Of a DNA stretch of 64,000 nt, positions 47,716-57,350 are shown piece after piece. The stretch comes from an uncultured Lachnospiraceae bacterium (GTDB lineage Bacteria > Bacillota > Clostridia > Lachnospirales > Lachnospiraceae). The position numbers were made by a program, and so were the translations under genes. Where the stretch lies: the NCBI GenBank assembly GCA_947053345.1, contig CAMRSM010000003.1, positions 1-64,000 on the forward strand, written 5' to 3'. The stretch's first letter is position 1, and each line of letters begins with the position of its first letter. The notes under the pieces were generated by a model. It did not search any database, was not told the DNA's origin, and worked only from the letters and a program-made list of their open reading frames with translations.

Positions 47716-49017
47716 TTACTTCCCTTCCACATTGATCTGCCGCAGCACTTCCTCCACTGCCGACATAAACTGTGTATCCTCCTCATGTGTGATCGGTTCA
47801 CTCCCCTCACGCTCTGCCGGTTCCACCACGATATCCGGCGTTATGCCGACCCCGTGGATGTTGCGCCCCTTCGGCGTATAATAATCCGCGATTGTAAGTT
47901 TAACCGCTGAACCGTCCCCGATCGGAACGATTGACTGCACAATCCCCTTGCCGTAACTCTGTGTCCCGACGATTGTCGCCACACCGTAATCCTGCACTGC
48001 CCCGGCAAAAATCTCAGACGCGCTCGCGCTGTTGCCGTTCACGATCACTGCCATTGGGATATCCACACATGCCGCATCCGATTCATAGTCCTCCCGGGTG
48101 CCGTATTTATCCTGCATGTAAACCGTAAGCCCTTCCGGAAGCAGCGGGTCAAGCATCTCCGTCACCGCGTCAAGCAAACCGCCCGGATTGTCGCGCAGGT
48201 CAATGACGATACCTTCCGCGCCCCAATCCGTAAGCTCCTTGAATGCAGTGGAAAACTGTTTGGATGTAGGCTCATCAAATTCCAGCACCGTGATGAGTCC
48301 GAGCTTGTGCCCATCCTGCGTCAACCGCTCGCTCGAGACAGTATCTACCTCCACGAAATCACGCGTGACTTCCATGTCAAGGAATTCCCCTGTACTCTCA
48401 CGGTAGACTGTGATCATGACTTTCGTGCCCGCCTCACCCTTCATCTTTGAAACAACAAGATTGATATCCTGGCCGCTGACATCCTCGCCGTCTACCTTGT
48501 AGACGATATCCCCCGCCCGGATGCCCGCCTTCGCCGCCGGGGAATCCTTGAACGGCCGCACGATGCTGATCAGCATTGTCTTGATATTCTGCTGAACCAG
48601 ACAGCCAATCCCGCAGTAAATGCCCGATGTACTCTCCTGCATGGACGCGTACTCTTCCGGCGTATAATACACGGAGTACGGGTCGTTGCAGGCATTTAGC
48701 AACGCCCGGTAGATCGCTGTCTGATAATCTTCCTGTGTGACATCGTAAAGGAAATAATTTTCAATCAGGCGCATGATGTACACCGCCTTGGAATCCATCA
48801 GCTTTTCCGCGTCGGAACTGAGACCGCCCTGCGAGAGAAGATTCCCCGCCTCGCTGCTGCCGTCCTCCTTTGTATCTTTATCCAGGCTTCCCTGTTGTAT
48901 CTCATTTCCTGCATCTTTGTTCGTCTTTGCGGTAACCGCGTATACACCGGTAAAAATCAACACGGTGCACACAATTCCCAGAACCATGCCAAGTATAAAT
49001 CTGCCTCTCTCCTTCAC
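47716..49017 (-). CDS. S41 family carboxy-terminal processing protease
   Basis: A 433-aa CtpA-type serine protease. One N-terminal membrane anchor or uncleaved signal lies at about residues 8-30 (FILGMVLGIVCTVLIFTGV). A PDZ domain follows (DSPAAKAGIRAGDIVYKVDGEDV), then the S41 domain with DLRDNPGGLLDAV, the catalytic Ser in NGNSASASEIFAGA and Lys in GTQSYGKGIVQ. The GTG start was chosen because of AAAGAGG 5 bases upstream; no ATG fits. It is last in the ftsE-ftsX-M23 operon, so it probably acts on envelope proteins. Confidence 0.9.
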   Translation of the reverse strand: MKERGRFILGMVLGIVCTVLIFTGVYAVTAKTNKDAGNEIQQGSLDKDTKEDGSSEAGNLLSQGGLSSDAEKLMDSKAVYIMRLIENYFLYDVTQEDYQTAIYRALLNACNDPYSVYYTPEEYASMQESTSGIYCGIGCLVQQNIKTMLISIVRPFKDSPAAKAGIRAGDIVYKVDGEDVSGQDINLVVSKMKGEAGTKVMITVYRESTGEFLDMEVTRDFVEVDTVSSERLTQDGHKLGLITVLEFDEPTSKQFSTAFKELTDWGAEGIVIDLRDNPGGLLDAVTEMLDPLLPEGLTVYMQDKYGTREDYESDAACVDIPMAVIVNGNSASASEIFAGAVQDYGVATIVGTQSYGKGIVQSIVPIGDGSAVKLTIADYYTPKGRNIHGVGITPDIVVEPAEREGSEPITHEEDTQFMSAVEEVLRQINVEGK

Positions 49018-49148
49018 GCTAACCTCTTTTCCGCTGCCCACGGCAGCATTCCATTCTTTCTTCCGGCCATGACAGCCGCTCCGGACACTGACCGGAAACA
49101 AAAGCAGCCTTGTGAAAAGGTCACTCCCCGCTTTCCGGCTCTTCCACG

Positions 49149-50573
49149 CTAATTGTAGCTCACATATTTGAGCGGGTCAACATAATTTCCATTGACCGCC
49201 ACCGAATAATGCACGTGCGGCCCGGTCGAAATCCCCGTTGAGCCGACCAGTGCGATGACCGTGCCCTGCAGCACCTGATCCCCCGGGGAGACAAGGAGCT
49301 TGGAGCAATGCATATAATATGTCACCAGCCCGTCCCCGTGGTCAATCGCTACATAATTGCCGCGGCTTGCGTTGTAAGTCGCCTCAATCACCTTGCCGGA
49401 CAGGGTCGCCACGATGCGTGCGCCGTACACACCGCCGATGTCAAGCCCCCTGTGGTAAGTGCTTGCCCCGGCGGTCGGTGCGACACGTGGACCAAAATAT
49501 GCATAGATCCTCCCGTCACCCGGAAGCGGCCAGATCATCTTATCCGGGTTCTTCTCGTCCTTCTCCACAACATTGTCCGCCGCCGCAAGGCGCTTCGCGT
49601 CACTTTCGCTCTCCGCTTTTTCCGCCGCCGCTTTAGCCGCTTCCGCGGCTGCCTCCGCCTTGCGCTTTCTCTCCGCTTCCTCGGCAGCCTTCTTTGCCTC
49701 CTCCTCTTTGCGCCTCCGCTCTTCCTCTTCGATGCGCTTGCGTTCCTCCTCCTTGATCGTCTCGATGTTGGCTTCCTCCCTTGTGATCTCCTCGGCATAA
49801 TCCGCAAAGGTTTCCGCGTCAAGTTCAAGCTGTGCCAGATAGACCTCGATCTCCGCGCTCTTGTCCGCCGCCAGCTGGGTGAGCGTCGCGCGGTTGAACT
49901 CCGCCGTTTCCTTCAGTACACCAAGCGATTCGATCTCCGCCTCAAGCAGCTGCTTGTGCCGCTCCACCTCATGCTTTGCCTCTGTATATTTTACCAGAAG
50001 TTCCTTATCATATTCCGTGATTTCTTTCTGATATTCCACGCGGTTTAATATCTCGGAAAGGCTCGTCGCCCCAAGGAGCAGGCTCCAGACACCCTCCTCA
50101 CCATTCTCATACATGTACTGTACGCGGCGTTTCATCGCTTCATACTGGGCAGCCTCCGTCTCCTGCGCCAGGGCTAACGACTCCTTCGTGGCCGAAAGTT
50201 CCGCTTCTGCCAGCACAATATCCGCATCAAGCCCGTCAATCTCGTCGTTTAATGTCATGATCTGCATATCCAGTTCCTCGATATAACTAAGGAGATCTTC
50301 TTTTTTCTGCTCATTTTCCCGGATCTGCGCGGCAATCTCCTGCTTTTTCCTTTCAAGCTGCGCCTTGCGCTCCTCCGCTTCCGCCAGCTTCTCCTCGTAA
50401 CTTTTCGCAAACTGGAACCATCTGCCTGCCGTCCTCCCGGTAACAAGGCGGTTTGTGATCACTGCCGCGTCCGCGCGGACATTCCCGACGACCGCTGGGG
50501 TAAGCTCCCCCGCACCAAGCCCAAATACAAGTAAAAATACGGATGCCATCCGCAATTTCCGAAACCGTTTCAT
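49149..50573 (-). CDS. M23 peptidase / EnvC-like murein hydrolase activator with coiled coil
   Basis: A 474-aa exported protein. A signal sequence spans about residues 1-33. Two long coiled-coil stretches cover about 60-330, with a Lys/Glu/Ala-rich second part. A C-terminal LytM (M23) domain has HRGLDIGG, IDHGDGLVTYYMH and GPHVHYSV, so the zinc ligands His, Asp and HxH are all present. The coiled-coil plus LytM design and position directly after ftsX match FtsEX-controlled peptidoglycan hydrolases (PcsB/EnvC-like). The start at 50573 follows GGGGGATAGG. Confidence 0.92.
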   Translation of the reverse strand: MKRFRKLRMASVFLLVFGLGAGELTPAVVGNVRADAAVITNRLVTGRTAGRWFQFAKSYEEKLAEAEERKAQLERKKQEIAAQIRENEQKKEDLLSYIEELDMQIMTLNDEIDGLDADIVLAEAELSATKESLALAQETEAAQYEAMKRRVQYMYENGEEGVWSLLLGATSLSEILNRVEYQKEITEYDKELLVKYTEAKHEVERHKQLLEAEIESLGVLKETAEFNRATLTQLAADKSAEIEVYLAQLELDAETFADYAEEITREEANIETIKEEERKRIEEEERRRKEEEAKKAAEEAERKRKAEAAAEAAKAAAEKAESESDAKRLAAADNVVEKDEKNPDKMIWPLPGDGRIYAYFGPRVAPTAGASTYHRGLDIGGVYGARIVATLSGKVIEATYNASRGNYVAIDHGDGLVTYYMHCSKLLVSPGDQVLQGTVIALVGSTGISTGPHVHYSVAVNGNYVDPLKYVSYN

Positions 50574-50592
50574 CCTATCCCCCATTTCCGTA

Positions 50593-51507
50593 TCAGCTTA
50601 TTTTCCTTAATTGTTTTTTCAGTGTCATCCATGTTCCGATCACGCCGATGCCGATGCCGATGCCGAGGGAAATCGGCACCAATGTATGGAAAACCTCCCC
50701 GGAATCTAACAGCATCGTCCCTTTGCCGAGCACGCTGATCAGCTTTTCCGCGATATACCCCGAAATCCTGCGGTATACCGCATACAAAAGTGCGAGCGGG
50801 ATTGCCGCGCCGATTGCCCCTAACAGTATTCCCTCCACAAAAAACGGAGCCTCGATAAAAAAGTCCGTAGCGCCGATCAGCTTCATGATGGAAATCTCCT
50901 GAGCGCGTATGGAAACGCCGGTCGAGATCGTCGTGCTGATCAAAAATACCGCCACCGCCGCCAAGATCGTGATGATCACCGCCGTCACGATGCTGACCGC
51001 CCGGTTGATCCCGCCAAGCATATCCGCCAGTTCCTTCGAATCGTTGACCAGACGAACCTCCGGAAAGGACTCGATATAGCGGACCAGGGCAGCCTGCGCT
51101 GTCACGTCGCTCGTGTGTACCTCAAGGGAGGCTGAATTTTCCAAGGGATTATCCTCCCCAAAGCTTGCCACCTGCTCCTCTGTCAGACTCGTCTCTTTGT
51201 AGCGCTCCCACGCCTCCTCCGCCGAAACATAATTTACATAGGCAACCTCCTGCCGCCTTGTAATCTCCTCCTGTATCTGCGTGATCCGCGCCATCCCTGT
51301 CCCTTCTTCAAAGAAGACCGTCACACCGACATTTGTCTCCGCGCTGCGGATCGCATACTGCAGGTTCTGCAGCAAAAAATAGAAAATCCCGAACAAAAAC
51401 AAACAGGCCGCCATCGTGCCGATGGACGCGAGGGAAAACATGCGGTTGCGCTTAAGGTTCTTCCCCCCCTGCCTGACACTATATACTACTGTACTTATTC
51501 TTGGCAT
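50593..51507 (-). CDS. ftsX: cell division protein FtsX
   Basis: A 304-aa four-helix permease-like protein. Helix 1 is around residues 28-48, and an extracellular domain covers 50-170. Three further helices lie at about 175-200, 222-245 and 270-295. The start MPRISTVVYSVRQGG was chosen; it overlaps the ftsE end by 29 bases. FtsX transmits FtsE ATP hydrolysis to external hydrolases such as the M23 protein next door. Confidence 0.93.
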   Translation of the reverse strand: MPRISTVVYSVRQGGKNLKRNRMFSLASIGTMAACLFLFGIFYFLLQNLQYAIRSAETNVGVTVFFEEGTGMARITQIQEEITRRQEVAYVNYVSAEEAWERYKETSLTEEQVASFGEDNPLENSASLEVHTSDVTAQAALVRYIESFPEVRLVNDSKELADMLGGINRAVSIVTAVIITILAAVAVFLISTTISTGVSIRAQEISIMKLIGATDFFIEAPFFVEGILLGAIGAAIPLALLYAVYRRISGYIAEKLISVLGKGTMLLDSGEVFHTLVPISLGIGIGIGVIGTWMTLKKQLRKIS

Positions 51508-52231
51508 ATGCATATCCACCTTTTTGATCGCTGACTATAATTCCGTTTTTTACCGTGATCACACGCTTCTGCATCTGATCCACGATCTCCCGGTTGTGGG
51601 TGACGACAACGACGGTCGTACCCCGGCGGTTGATCTCCTCCAAAAGATGCATGATTTCCCATGAATTTTTGGGGTCAAGATTTCCCGTCGGCTCGTCGGC
51701 AAGCAAGATCACCGGGTTGTTTACCAAAGCGCGCGCCAATGCCACGCGCTGCTGCTCCCCCCCGGACAGTTCGTTCGGCATCGCCTTGCATTTGTCCGCC
51801 AGCCCGACCATAGCAAGCATCCTTGGTGTCTGGCGGTGAATTTCGCGCACCGGCGACTCGATGACATGCTGTGCAAAGGCAACGTTCTCAAATACCGTCC
51901 GGTCCGGCAGAAGCCTGAAATCCTGAAATACAACACCGAGCTTCCTTCGGAACCTTGCCACCTGCCACCTGCGCAGCTTCTCCAATAGCTTTCCCGCCAC
52001 GTAGACGCGACCGGAGGTCGGTTTGACCTCCCTAAGCATCAGCTTGATCAGGGTCGATTTGCCGGAACCGCTGTTGCCCACAATAAAAACAAACTCCCCC
52101 TTGCGTATCTCTATGTTCACATTTTTTAATGCCGGTATCCCTCTTTGGTACTCTTTTGATACGTTTTCAAACAGGATGACCGGCACGTCGATGTCCTTTA
52201 GCTGGCTTTCCAAATCGTAACGTGCACTCAA
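51479..52231 (-). CDS. ftsE: cell division ATP-binding protein FtsE
   Basis: A 250-aa ABC ATPase. Walker A is IVGNSGSGKSTLIKLMLRE, the Q-loop is VVFQDFRLLPDRTV, the signature is LSGGEQQRVALARAL, Walker B is VILLADEPTGNLDP, and the switch is VVTHN. The start is uncertain. A TTG at 52231 with GAACGAGG just upstream gives the normal length plus a short N-terminal lead, whereas an ATG at 52276 has a poorer site and the frame stays open to 52399. It overlaps ftsX. Confidence 0.9.
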   Translation of the reverse strand: MSARYDLESQLKDIDVPVILFENVSKEYQRGIPALKNVNIEIRKGEFVFIVGNSGSGKSTLIKLMLREVKPTSGRVYVAGKLLEKLRRWQVARFRRKLGVVFQDFRLLPDRTVFENVAFAQHVIESPVREIHRQTPRMLAMVGLADKCKAMPNELSGGEQQRVALARALVNNPVILLADEPTGNLDPKNSWEIMHLLEEINRRGTTVVVVTHNREIVDQMQKRVITVKNGIIVSDQKGGYAYAKNKYSSI

Positions 52232-52405
52232 TTTCCTCGTTCCTTTCTCTTTCCCTTGCGTCCAAAGGTTCTCCATGCCCGCCCGGACAGGCCGCGGCAG
52301 GGTATTCAACCGACGGAAACCGCGCCGTACTGCCCCGCATCCGCCTCTCACAAATGAAGGAAATGCCGATACCGGAAATCCCTCTCCCGGCATCAGCATC
52401 TTTCC

Positions 52406-53494
52406 CTAAAATTCCTGGTTCTCCATATATTTCATATATTTTACCACCATCAGCGCGATCTTGAAGGTGATGGCATCGTCAAAAACGCGCAGGTCAAGGT
52501 TCGTGCTCTTCTGCAGCTTATCCAGTCTATACACAAGTGTATTGCGATGGATGTAGAGCTGCCTTGAGGTTTCCGAGACATTCAGGCTGTTCTCAAAAAA
52601 CTTATTGATCGTCGTCAGCGTCTCCTCGTCGAAATCATCCGGCGATTTGCCGTCAAAAATCTCGCGGATGAACATTTTGCAAAGCGGCATCGGGAGCTGA
52701 TAGATGAGGCGGCCAATTCCCAGATTGCTGTACGCGACAACATTGCGCCCGCTGTAAAAAATCTTGCCGACATCAAGCGCCATCTTCGCTTCCTTGTAGG
52801 AGCGCGAAACGTCCTTGATCTCATTGACGATCGTGCCGAACGCCACATGTGCCTTCGTCATCGCCTCCGTGTTCAGCATATCCAAAATGACCTTTGCCGT
52901 CTTTGTCATGTCCTCATATGTTTCGTTCGGCTTCAATTCTTTCACGAGAATGATATTCTTCTCGTCCACCGCCGTGATAAAGTCCTTGGTCTTCCCCGAA
53001 AAAAGACCGCGCACGGTCTCAAGCGCGTTGGTGTCTTTCTCGTTCTTCGTCTCAATGATGAACACCACCCTGCGCACGTCCGTTTCAATATGCAGCTTTT
53101 TCGCGCGGTTATATATATCCACGAGCAGCAGATTGTCAAGGAGCAGATTCTTGATGAAATTGTCCTTGTCATAGCGCTCCTTGTAGGCAACCAAAAGATT
53201 TTGGATCTGGAACGCCGCCAGTTTCCCGATCATGTACACGTCATCGCTCTCACCGCGGACCAGAATGACATATTCCAACTGGTGCTCATCAAACACCTTA
53301 AAAAACTGAAAACCCGAAAGCACCTGGCTGTCCGCCGGTGAATCCACAAACGCCAGCACCGCACTCTCATATTCCTCCGCGTTGCCGACTGTCGTCGCGA
53401 GCGCCTTCCCCTCCGTGTCCATGACACAGATGTCCACGCGCGTGATCGCCTTTAAACCTTCTATCGTATTCTGAAGAATCTGATTTGAAATCAT
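52406..53494 (-). CDS. CdaR/PucR-family transcriptional regulator
   Basis: A 362-aa regulator. The N-terminal part (about 1-130) resembles a sugar-diacid recognition/GAF-like domain starting QILQNTIEGLKAITRVDICVM (core QNTIEGLKAITRVDI). A central GGDEF-like domain follows, and a C-terminal PucR helix-turn-helix has NSLNVSETSRQLYIHRNTLVYRL (core SRQLYIHRNTLVYR). CdaR homologues sense small acids or sugars. It precedes ftsE by about 175 bases, so it may head the envelope operon. The effector is unknown. Confidence 0.87.
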   Translation of the reverse strand: MISNQILQNTIEGLKAITRVDICVMDTEGKALATTVGNAEEYESAVLAFVDSPADSQVLSGFQFFKVFDEHQLEYVILVRGESDDVYMIGKLAAFQIQNLLVAYKERYDKDNFIKNLLLDNLLLVDIYNRAKKLHIETDVRRVVFIIETKNEKDTNALETVRGLFSGKTKDFITAVDEKNIILVKELKPNETYEDMTKTAKVILDMLNTEAMTKAHVAFGTIVNEIKDVSRSYKEAKMALDVGKIFYSGRNVVAYSNLGIGRLIYQLPMPLCKMFIREIFDGKSPDDFDEETLTTINKFFENSLNVSETSRQLYIHRNTLVYRLDKLQKSTNLDLRVFDDAITFKIALMVVKYMKYMENQEF

Positions 53495-53563
53495 AGGGGG
53501 ACACCACACCTTTCTGCGTTACTGCAAATATGAAAGAAACTTCCCGAATCTTTCACATATACA

Positions 53564-53592
53564 AGTTTACCATTTTTCTCGGAAAAAGTAAA
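53564..53592 (-). promoter_or_regulatory. sigma-A promoter of the CdaR-type regulator
   Basis: Minus-strand TTTACT (53587-53592), a 17-base spacer and TAAACT (53564-53569), 70 bases upstream of the start. Confidence 0.6.
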
Positions 53593-53717
53593 TGAATTTT
53601 CCGCAAAGTTATTAAATTTCACATTTCAGACACCAAATCCCATGCCGCCAAGAACCTTTGCATCAGCAAAACATAACTCCTTCCCGTCAGGAAGCGGCGG
53701 CTGGCTCCCCACGGTCT

Positions 53718-53751
53718 AAAAAAGCTGCCGCACCAAAATTAGTGCGACAGC
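53718..53751 (-). terminator. intrinsic terminator after the malK/msmX-like gene
   Basis: On the minus strand GCTGTCGCAC pairs with GTGCGGCAGC (one G-T pair) around an 8-base loop and is followed by six Ts. It lies about 30 bases past the gene's stop. Confidence 0.9.
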
Positions 53752-53781
53752 CCCTTCACTCTTCTTCCACTGTTCAACAGA

Positions 53782-54894
53782 TTAGTGTGTGATGCACTGC
53801 TCTGTCTCTTTATCAAAAATATGCATCTTGGAAAGGTCGAGCGCGATCTTGATCGTATCGCCCGGTCTTGCCGTCGTGCGCGGATTTACACGTGCGGTAA
53901 TGCTGAACTGGTCAACATCAAAGTACAGGAATACTTCGGCACCGAGAAGCTCGTATACCTTCACCGTAGCCTCGATGACGCTCTCCGGCGACTTGCTGAT
54001 GAACGTCTCCTCATCCTTTACATCCTCCGGGCGGATACCAAGGACAACCGTCTTGTCCTCGTAGCCGGACGCGATCAGTTTCTTTGCTTTCTCCTCCGGA
54101 ACGCGGATGGAATGGGAACCAAACATAAGCACCACATCGTTGCCGTTCTTTACAACTTTGCAGTCGATGAAGTTCATCTGAGGAGAACCCATGAAACCTG
54201 CAACAAAGAGGTTATCCGGCCTGTCGTAGAGGTTCTGCGGGGTATCCACCTGCATGATGACACCGTCCTTCATAACAACGATCCTGGTACCGAGTGTCAT
54301 AGCCTCTGTCTGGTCGTGTGTTACATAGATGATGGTCGTCTCCAGTCTCTGGTGGAGCTTGGAGATCTCAATTCTCATCTGGACACGGAGCTTTGCGTCA
54401 AGGTTGGAGAGAGGCTCATCCATAAGGAAGACCTTCGGGTTGCGGACGATCGCACGGCCCATCGCCACACGCTGCCTCTGACCACCGGAAAGAGCCTTCG
54501 GCTTACGGTCTAAGAGATGTTCGATATCAAGAATCTTTGCTGCCTCATGTACTAACTTGTCGATCTGGTCTTTCGGGGTCTTTCTCAGTTTCAGACCAAA
54601 AGCCATGTTATCGTATACTGACATATGTGGATACAGAGCGTAGTTCTGGAATACCATCGCGATATCTCTGTCTTTCGGCTCAACATCGTTCATGATCTTA
54701 TCACCGATCCAGAGCTCACCGCCCGTGATCTCCTCAAGACCTGCGATCATACGGAGCGTCGTGGACTTTCCACATCCGGACGGACCAACGAAAATGATGA
54801 ATTCTTTGTCCTGTACTTCAAGATTGAAATTTTTAACAGCGACAAATCCGTTCGGATAGGTCTTGTTAATATTCTTTAATGATAAGCTTGCCAT
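53782..54894 (-). CDS. carbohydrate ABC transporter ATP-binding protein, UgpC/MsmX type
   Basis: A 370-aa ATPase. Walker A is FVGPSGCGKSTTLRMIAG, the signature is LSGGQRQRVAMGRAI, Walker B is VFLMDEPLSNLDA, and the switch is YVTHDQTEAM. A C-terminal TOBE/OB regulatory part (about 235-370) has GIRPEDV. No permease or binding-protein gene is nearby, so like Bacillus MsmX it may energise several sugar transporters. It is flanked by its own terminator. Confidence 0.92.
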   Translation of the reverse strand: MASLSLKNINKTYPNGFVAVKNFNLEVQDKEFIIFVGPSGCGKSTTLRMIAGLEEITGGELWIGDKIMNDVEPKDRDIAMVFQNYALYPHMSVYDNMAFGLKLRKTPKDQIDKLVHEAAKILDIEHLLDRKPKALSGGQRQRVAMGRAIVRNPKVFLMDEPLSNLDAKLRVQMRIEISKLHQRLETTIIYVTHDQTEAMTLGTRIVVMKDGVIMQVDTPQNLYDRPDNLFVAGFMGSPQMNFIDCKVVKNGNDVVLMFGSHSIRVPEEKAKKLIASGYEDKTVVLGIRPEDVKDEETFISKSPESVIEATVKVYELLGAEVFLYFDVDQFSITARVNPRTTARPGDTIKIALDLSKMHIFDKETEQCITH

Positions 54895-55098
54895 TTCTGT
54901 TCCTCCTCATTTCCTTTAATTAAACGAAGTTGCTTTGCGCCAATTCCTCGGCTCAACCGTCTATTCTTATTTTACAACAAAAAAAACAAAAAAACCATAG
55001 GGCAATTACACAAATAACGTTTTGACATTTTGTCTAATTTGCATATATTTAAGCCTCAGGGCCGCCTTTATGCCAAAGTTTTGTTACTTTTTCCGAAT

Positions 55099-55971
55099 TT
55101 ACTGTTTATATTCAATGAAGCCTTCCCCCATGACTTCCCGCACATCGCTCACAATCACAAAGGCTTTGGGGTCGATCCGGTGCGTAATCTCAAGGACTTC
55201 TACCATCTCCTTCTTCGAAACCACGCAAAACAGGACTTTCCTGTCCTTGTTCGAGTACATCCCCGTAGCGGAAAGCCCTGTCACGCCACGGTCAATCACA
55301 TTGAGGATGCGCCCGGAAATCTCCTCATAATGATCCGATATGATGTATGCCATTTTCGCGAATTTCATGCCGTCCATGATGCCGTCCGAGACCTTCGCCA
55401 CAATGTACACGGAAATGATCGCGTAAAGTGCTTTGTTAATGCCAAAGACAAACACGCCGGTCACGACCACGATACCGTCCACGATATTGAGCAGCCTTGG
55501 CACCGAAATATGTTTCAGCTTTACATGCAGCAGCATGCAGAGCACGTCCGTGCCTCCCGTCGTTGACATTGTCGCAAGCACCAGCCCCATCCCCGTGCCC
55601 GCGATCACACCGCCGAAAACGCAGGCAAGCAGCGCATCCTCCTCAAAAACCGGGATGTATGGGATCAGGTAGATAAACAGCGACAACAGCCCTGTCGCGA
55701 TCAATGTTCTTAAAATAAACTTTTTCCCAAGCAGTTTCCAGGCCAGGATCAAAAGGGGAAGGTTGAACGCGAGATTTGTCAGCCACACCGGTATCTCGAC
55801 CGGAAGAAATTTCCCTGACAGATATTTGACCGAAATCCCGATTCCCGTCACGCCCCCCGTGACCATACCCGCCGGGTCGTAAACCCAGTTGACCGAAGCG
55901 GCAATCAAAAACACGCCGATCACAAGCGCGATCCAGTTCCTTATTTTGTGCCCTTCCCAATCTGCCAGCAT
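55099..55971 (-). CDS. YitT family membrane protein
   Basis: A 290-aa protein with five to six membrane helices in the first 190 residues (DUF161/YitT-like: GMVTGGVTGIGISVKYL, GMGLVLATMSTTGGTDVLCML). A C-terminal cytosolic DUF2179 domain has VLFCVVSKKEMVEVLEI and DPKAFVIVSDVREVMGEGF. The function of the family is not established. The ATG follows GAGGTAGGGT, and it lies 16 bases after the small anchored protein gene. Confidence 0.9.
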   Translation of the reverse strand: MLADWEGHKIRNWIALVIGVFLIAASVNWVYDPAGMVTGGVTGIGISVKYLSGKFLPVEIPVWLTNLAFNLPLLILAWKLLGKKFILRTLIATGLLSLFIYLIPYIPVFEEDALLACVFGGVIAGTGMGLVLATMSTTGGTDVLCMLLHVKLKHISVPRLLNIVDGIVVVTGVFVFGINKALYAIISVYIVAKVSDGIMDGMKFAKMAYIISDHYEEISGRILNVIDRGVTGLSATGMYSNKDRKVLFCVVSKKEMVEVLEITHRIDPKAFVIVSDVREVMGEGFIEYKQ

Positions 55972-55987
55972 ACCCTACCTCACTTTA

Positions 55988-56431
55988 TCAATTCTTTTTA
56001 CTATAATCACCGCGGACGTACACGGTTACCCCCGCGTCCGCCAAAATCCCGCAGCCGTCCTCCGGCGCGAAATACAAATGGTAACGCACGACCGAGTTTC
56101 CCCGCTTGAACAGTTCCCCCGTCGTCAGGCTGACAAGCCCCGCCGCCCCGGTGACCGCCGCACTGCCGCTGTAGAGAATCAGCTCACTTCCCGAATACAG
56201 TGAAAGTCCCTCCCCGCGGGAAAGCACTACCTTCGAAAAACGCGATGCACTGCCGCCGCCTGTCTCCGAAAGCCTCTCCTCCAGATACGACCTTGTGACC
56301 AGCGGATCGCCCGCCGAGCCCGGCACACCGCCCCCCGCGCCCTCCGCCCTGCCTGCCCTGTAACAAAGGCTTCCGACAAGCGCAAGCACAAGCACAAGGA
56401 GCACCGGCTTTTTGTATTTTCCCGTCTTCAT
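55988..56431 (-). CDS. membrane-anchored protein of unknown function
   Basis: A 147-aa protein. An N-terminal hydrophobic segment at about residues 9-24 (VLLVLVLALVGSLCYRAG) is an export signal or anchor. The external part has GEGLSLYSGSELILYSGSA and AGLVSLTTGELFKRG, then YHLYFAPEDGCGILADAG, looking like a small beta-rich domain. It starts only 29 bases after the LCP-like gene and is probably its partner. No named family is recognised. Confidence 0.7.
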   Translation of the reverse strand: MKTGKYKKPVLLVLVLALVGSLCYRAGRAEGAGGGVPGSAGDPLVTRSYLEERLSETGGGSASRFSKVVLSRGEGLSLYSGSELILYSGSAAVTGAAGLVSLTTGELFKRGNSVVRYHLYFAPEDGCGILADAGVTVYVRGDYSKKN

Positions 56432-56460
56432 GGTTCGTTCCCATCTCCTTCTTTCCACCG

Positions 56461-57258
56461 CTACAGACCGCTGCCCGCCATCTGCCGCCTCGCAGCGTTC
56501 TCATCCAGCCGGTAGCCGTCGCTTTCCTGCTCCCCCGCAATCTTCTGCGCCCGGATATCCTGTACGCGCAGCATCCCAATCGTCTCCGCATAATAAGAAA
56601 GCCCCGCATCCCCCGAAGTCCCAAGTTTCTCCCATACCTGCCTTGCCTGCGGGCTCTTTGCAAAGAATAGCATAACCTCCTGTGTGGGAACATATTCTTC
56701 CCCGTTTTTGGTACACCACGAAGCAAGCTCATCCTCCGTGCAGGTCACGGACGACTTAAAGCTGCAAAAAAGCATATCCGAAAGCACCTCCGAGAGAACG
56801 CCCGCCGCCTGCTCCTGTCCCATGTACTCGGGAAGTATGCCGATCTCGAACATCTGGGGCAGCGCCGGGAACTGCGCCGCCAGCCTGCGGTAACGTGTCT
56901 CCCCAAGCACAACGCGCGTGTCCGGCGGGAGTGTGTAAAAACTTAAAGAACCCGCCCCGGCATCCAAAACACTGATGAATGCCTCCGGCTCATCTTTCAG
57001 CACATAAAAAATATCCAGCCGCACCGCCGCCGGGGCAGCCTTTCCGTAGAGTCCCCCCTTTTTCTCCCGGATATCGACAAAGCCGTCTCCCTGCCCGCCC
57101 TGCGGATACTCCCCGTTTTGGTACGCCTCCGCAAACGCAAGGATTTCCTCCGGCACGGCAAAAAATTTCTGCATTGCATAGTATCCCCCAAAAAAGCCGA
57201 CACTCGCAAATAAAAGACCGAAAATCAAAAAAATGCCCGTCAACGCATGTCTCTTCAA
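56461..57258 (-). CDS. membrane-anchored protein with degenerate LCP-like domain
   Basis: A 265-aa protein. One membrane helix (about residues 6-28) is followed by an extracellular domain in which DIFYVLKDEPEAFISVLDAG and LSFYTLPPDTRVVLGE resemble the first strands of LytR-CpsA-Psr domains. The later catalytic Arg/Asp pattern is not clear. LCP enzymes attach polymers to peptidoglycan; whether this one is active is doubtful. The start is TTG, 8 bases after AAAGGAG. A consensus promoter lies 90 bases upstream. Confidence 0.65.
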   Translation of the reverse strand: MKRHALTGIFLIFGLLFASVGFFGGYYAMQKFFAVPEEILAFAEAYQNGEYPQGGQGDGFVDIREKKGGLYGKAAPAAVRLDIFYVLKDEPEAFISVLDAGAGSLSFYTLPPDTRVVLGETRYRRLAAQFPALPQMFEIGILPEYMGQEQAAGVLSEVLSDMLFCSFKSSVTCTEDELASWCTKNGEEYVPTQEVMLFFAKSPQARQVWEKLGTSGDAGLSYYAETIGMLRVQDIRAQKIAGEQESDGYRLDENAARRQMAGSGL

Positions 57259-57350
57259 TTTACATTCTCCTTTTCTGTAAAGGTGAAAAACCGCCGACAC
57301 CTGCCGCACCGAGACCAGTGCAGGAAACGCTTTACCCGCGTTTCCCTATA

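Noticed and set aside
54895-55020. T-rich stretch with TAAAAT upstream of the malK/msmX-like gene as a promoter
   Set aside because: No acceptable -35 at proper spacing could be fixed, so no promoter was called.
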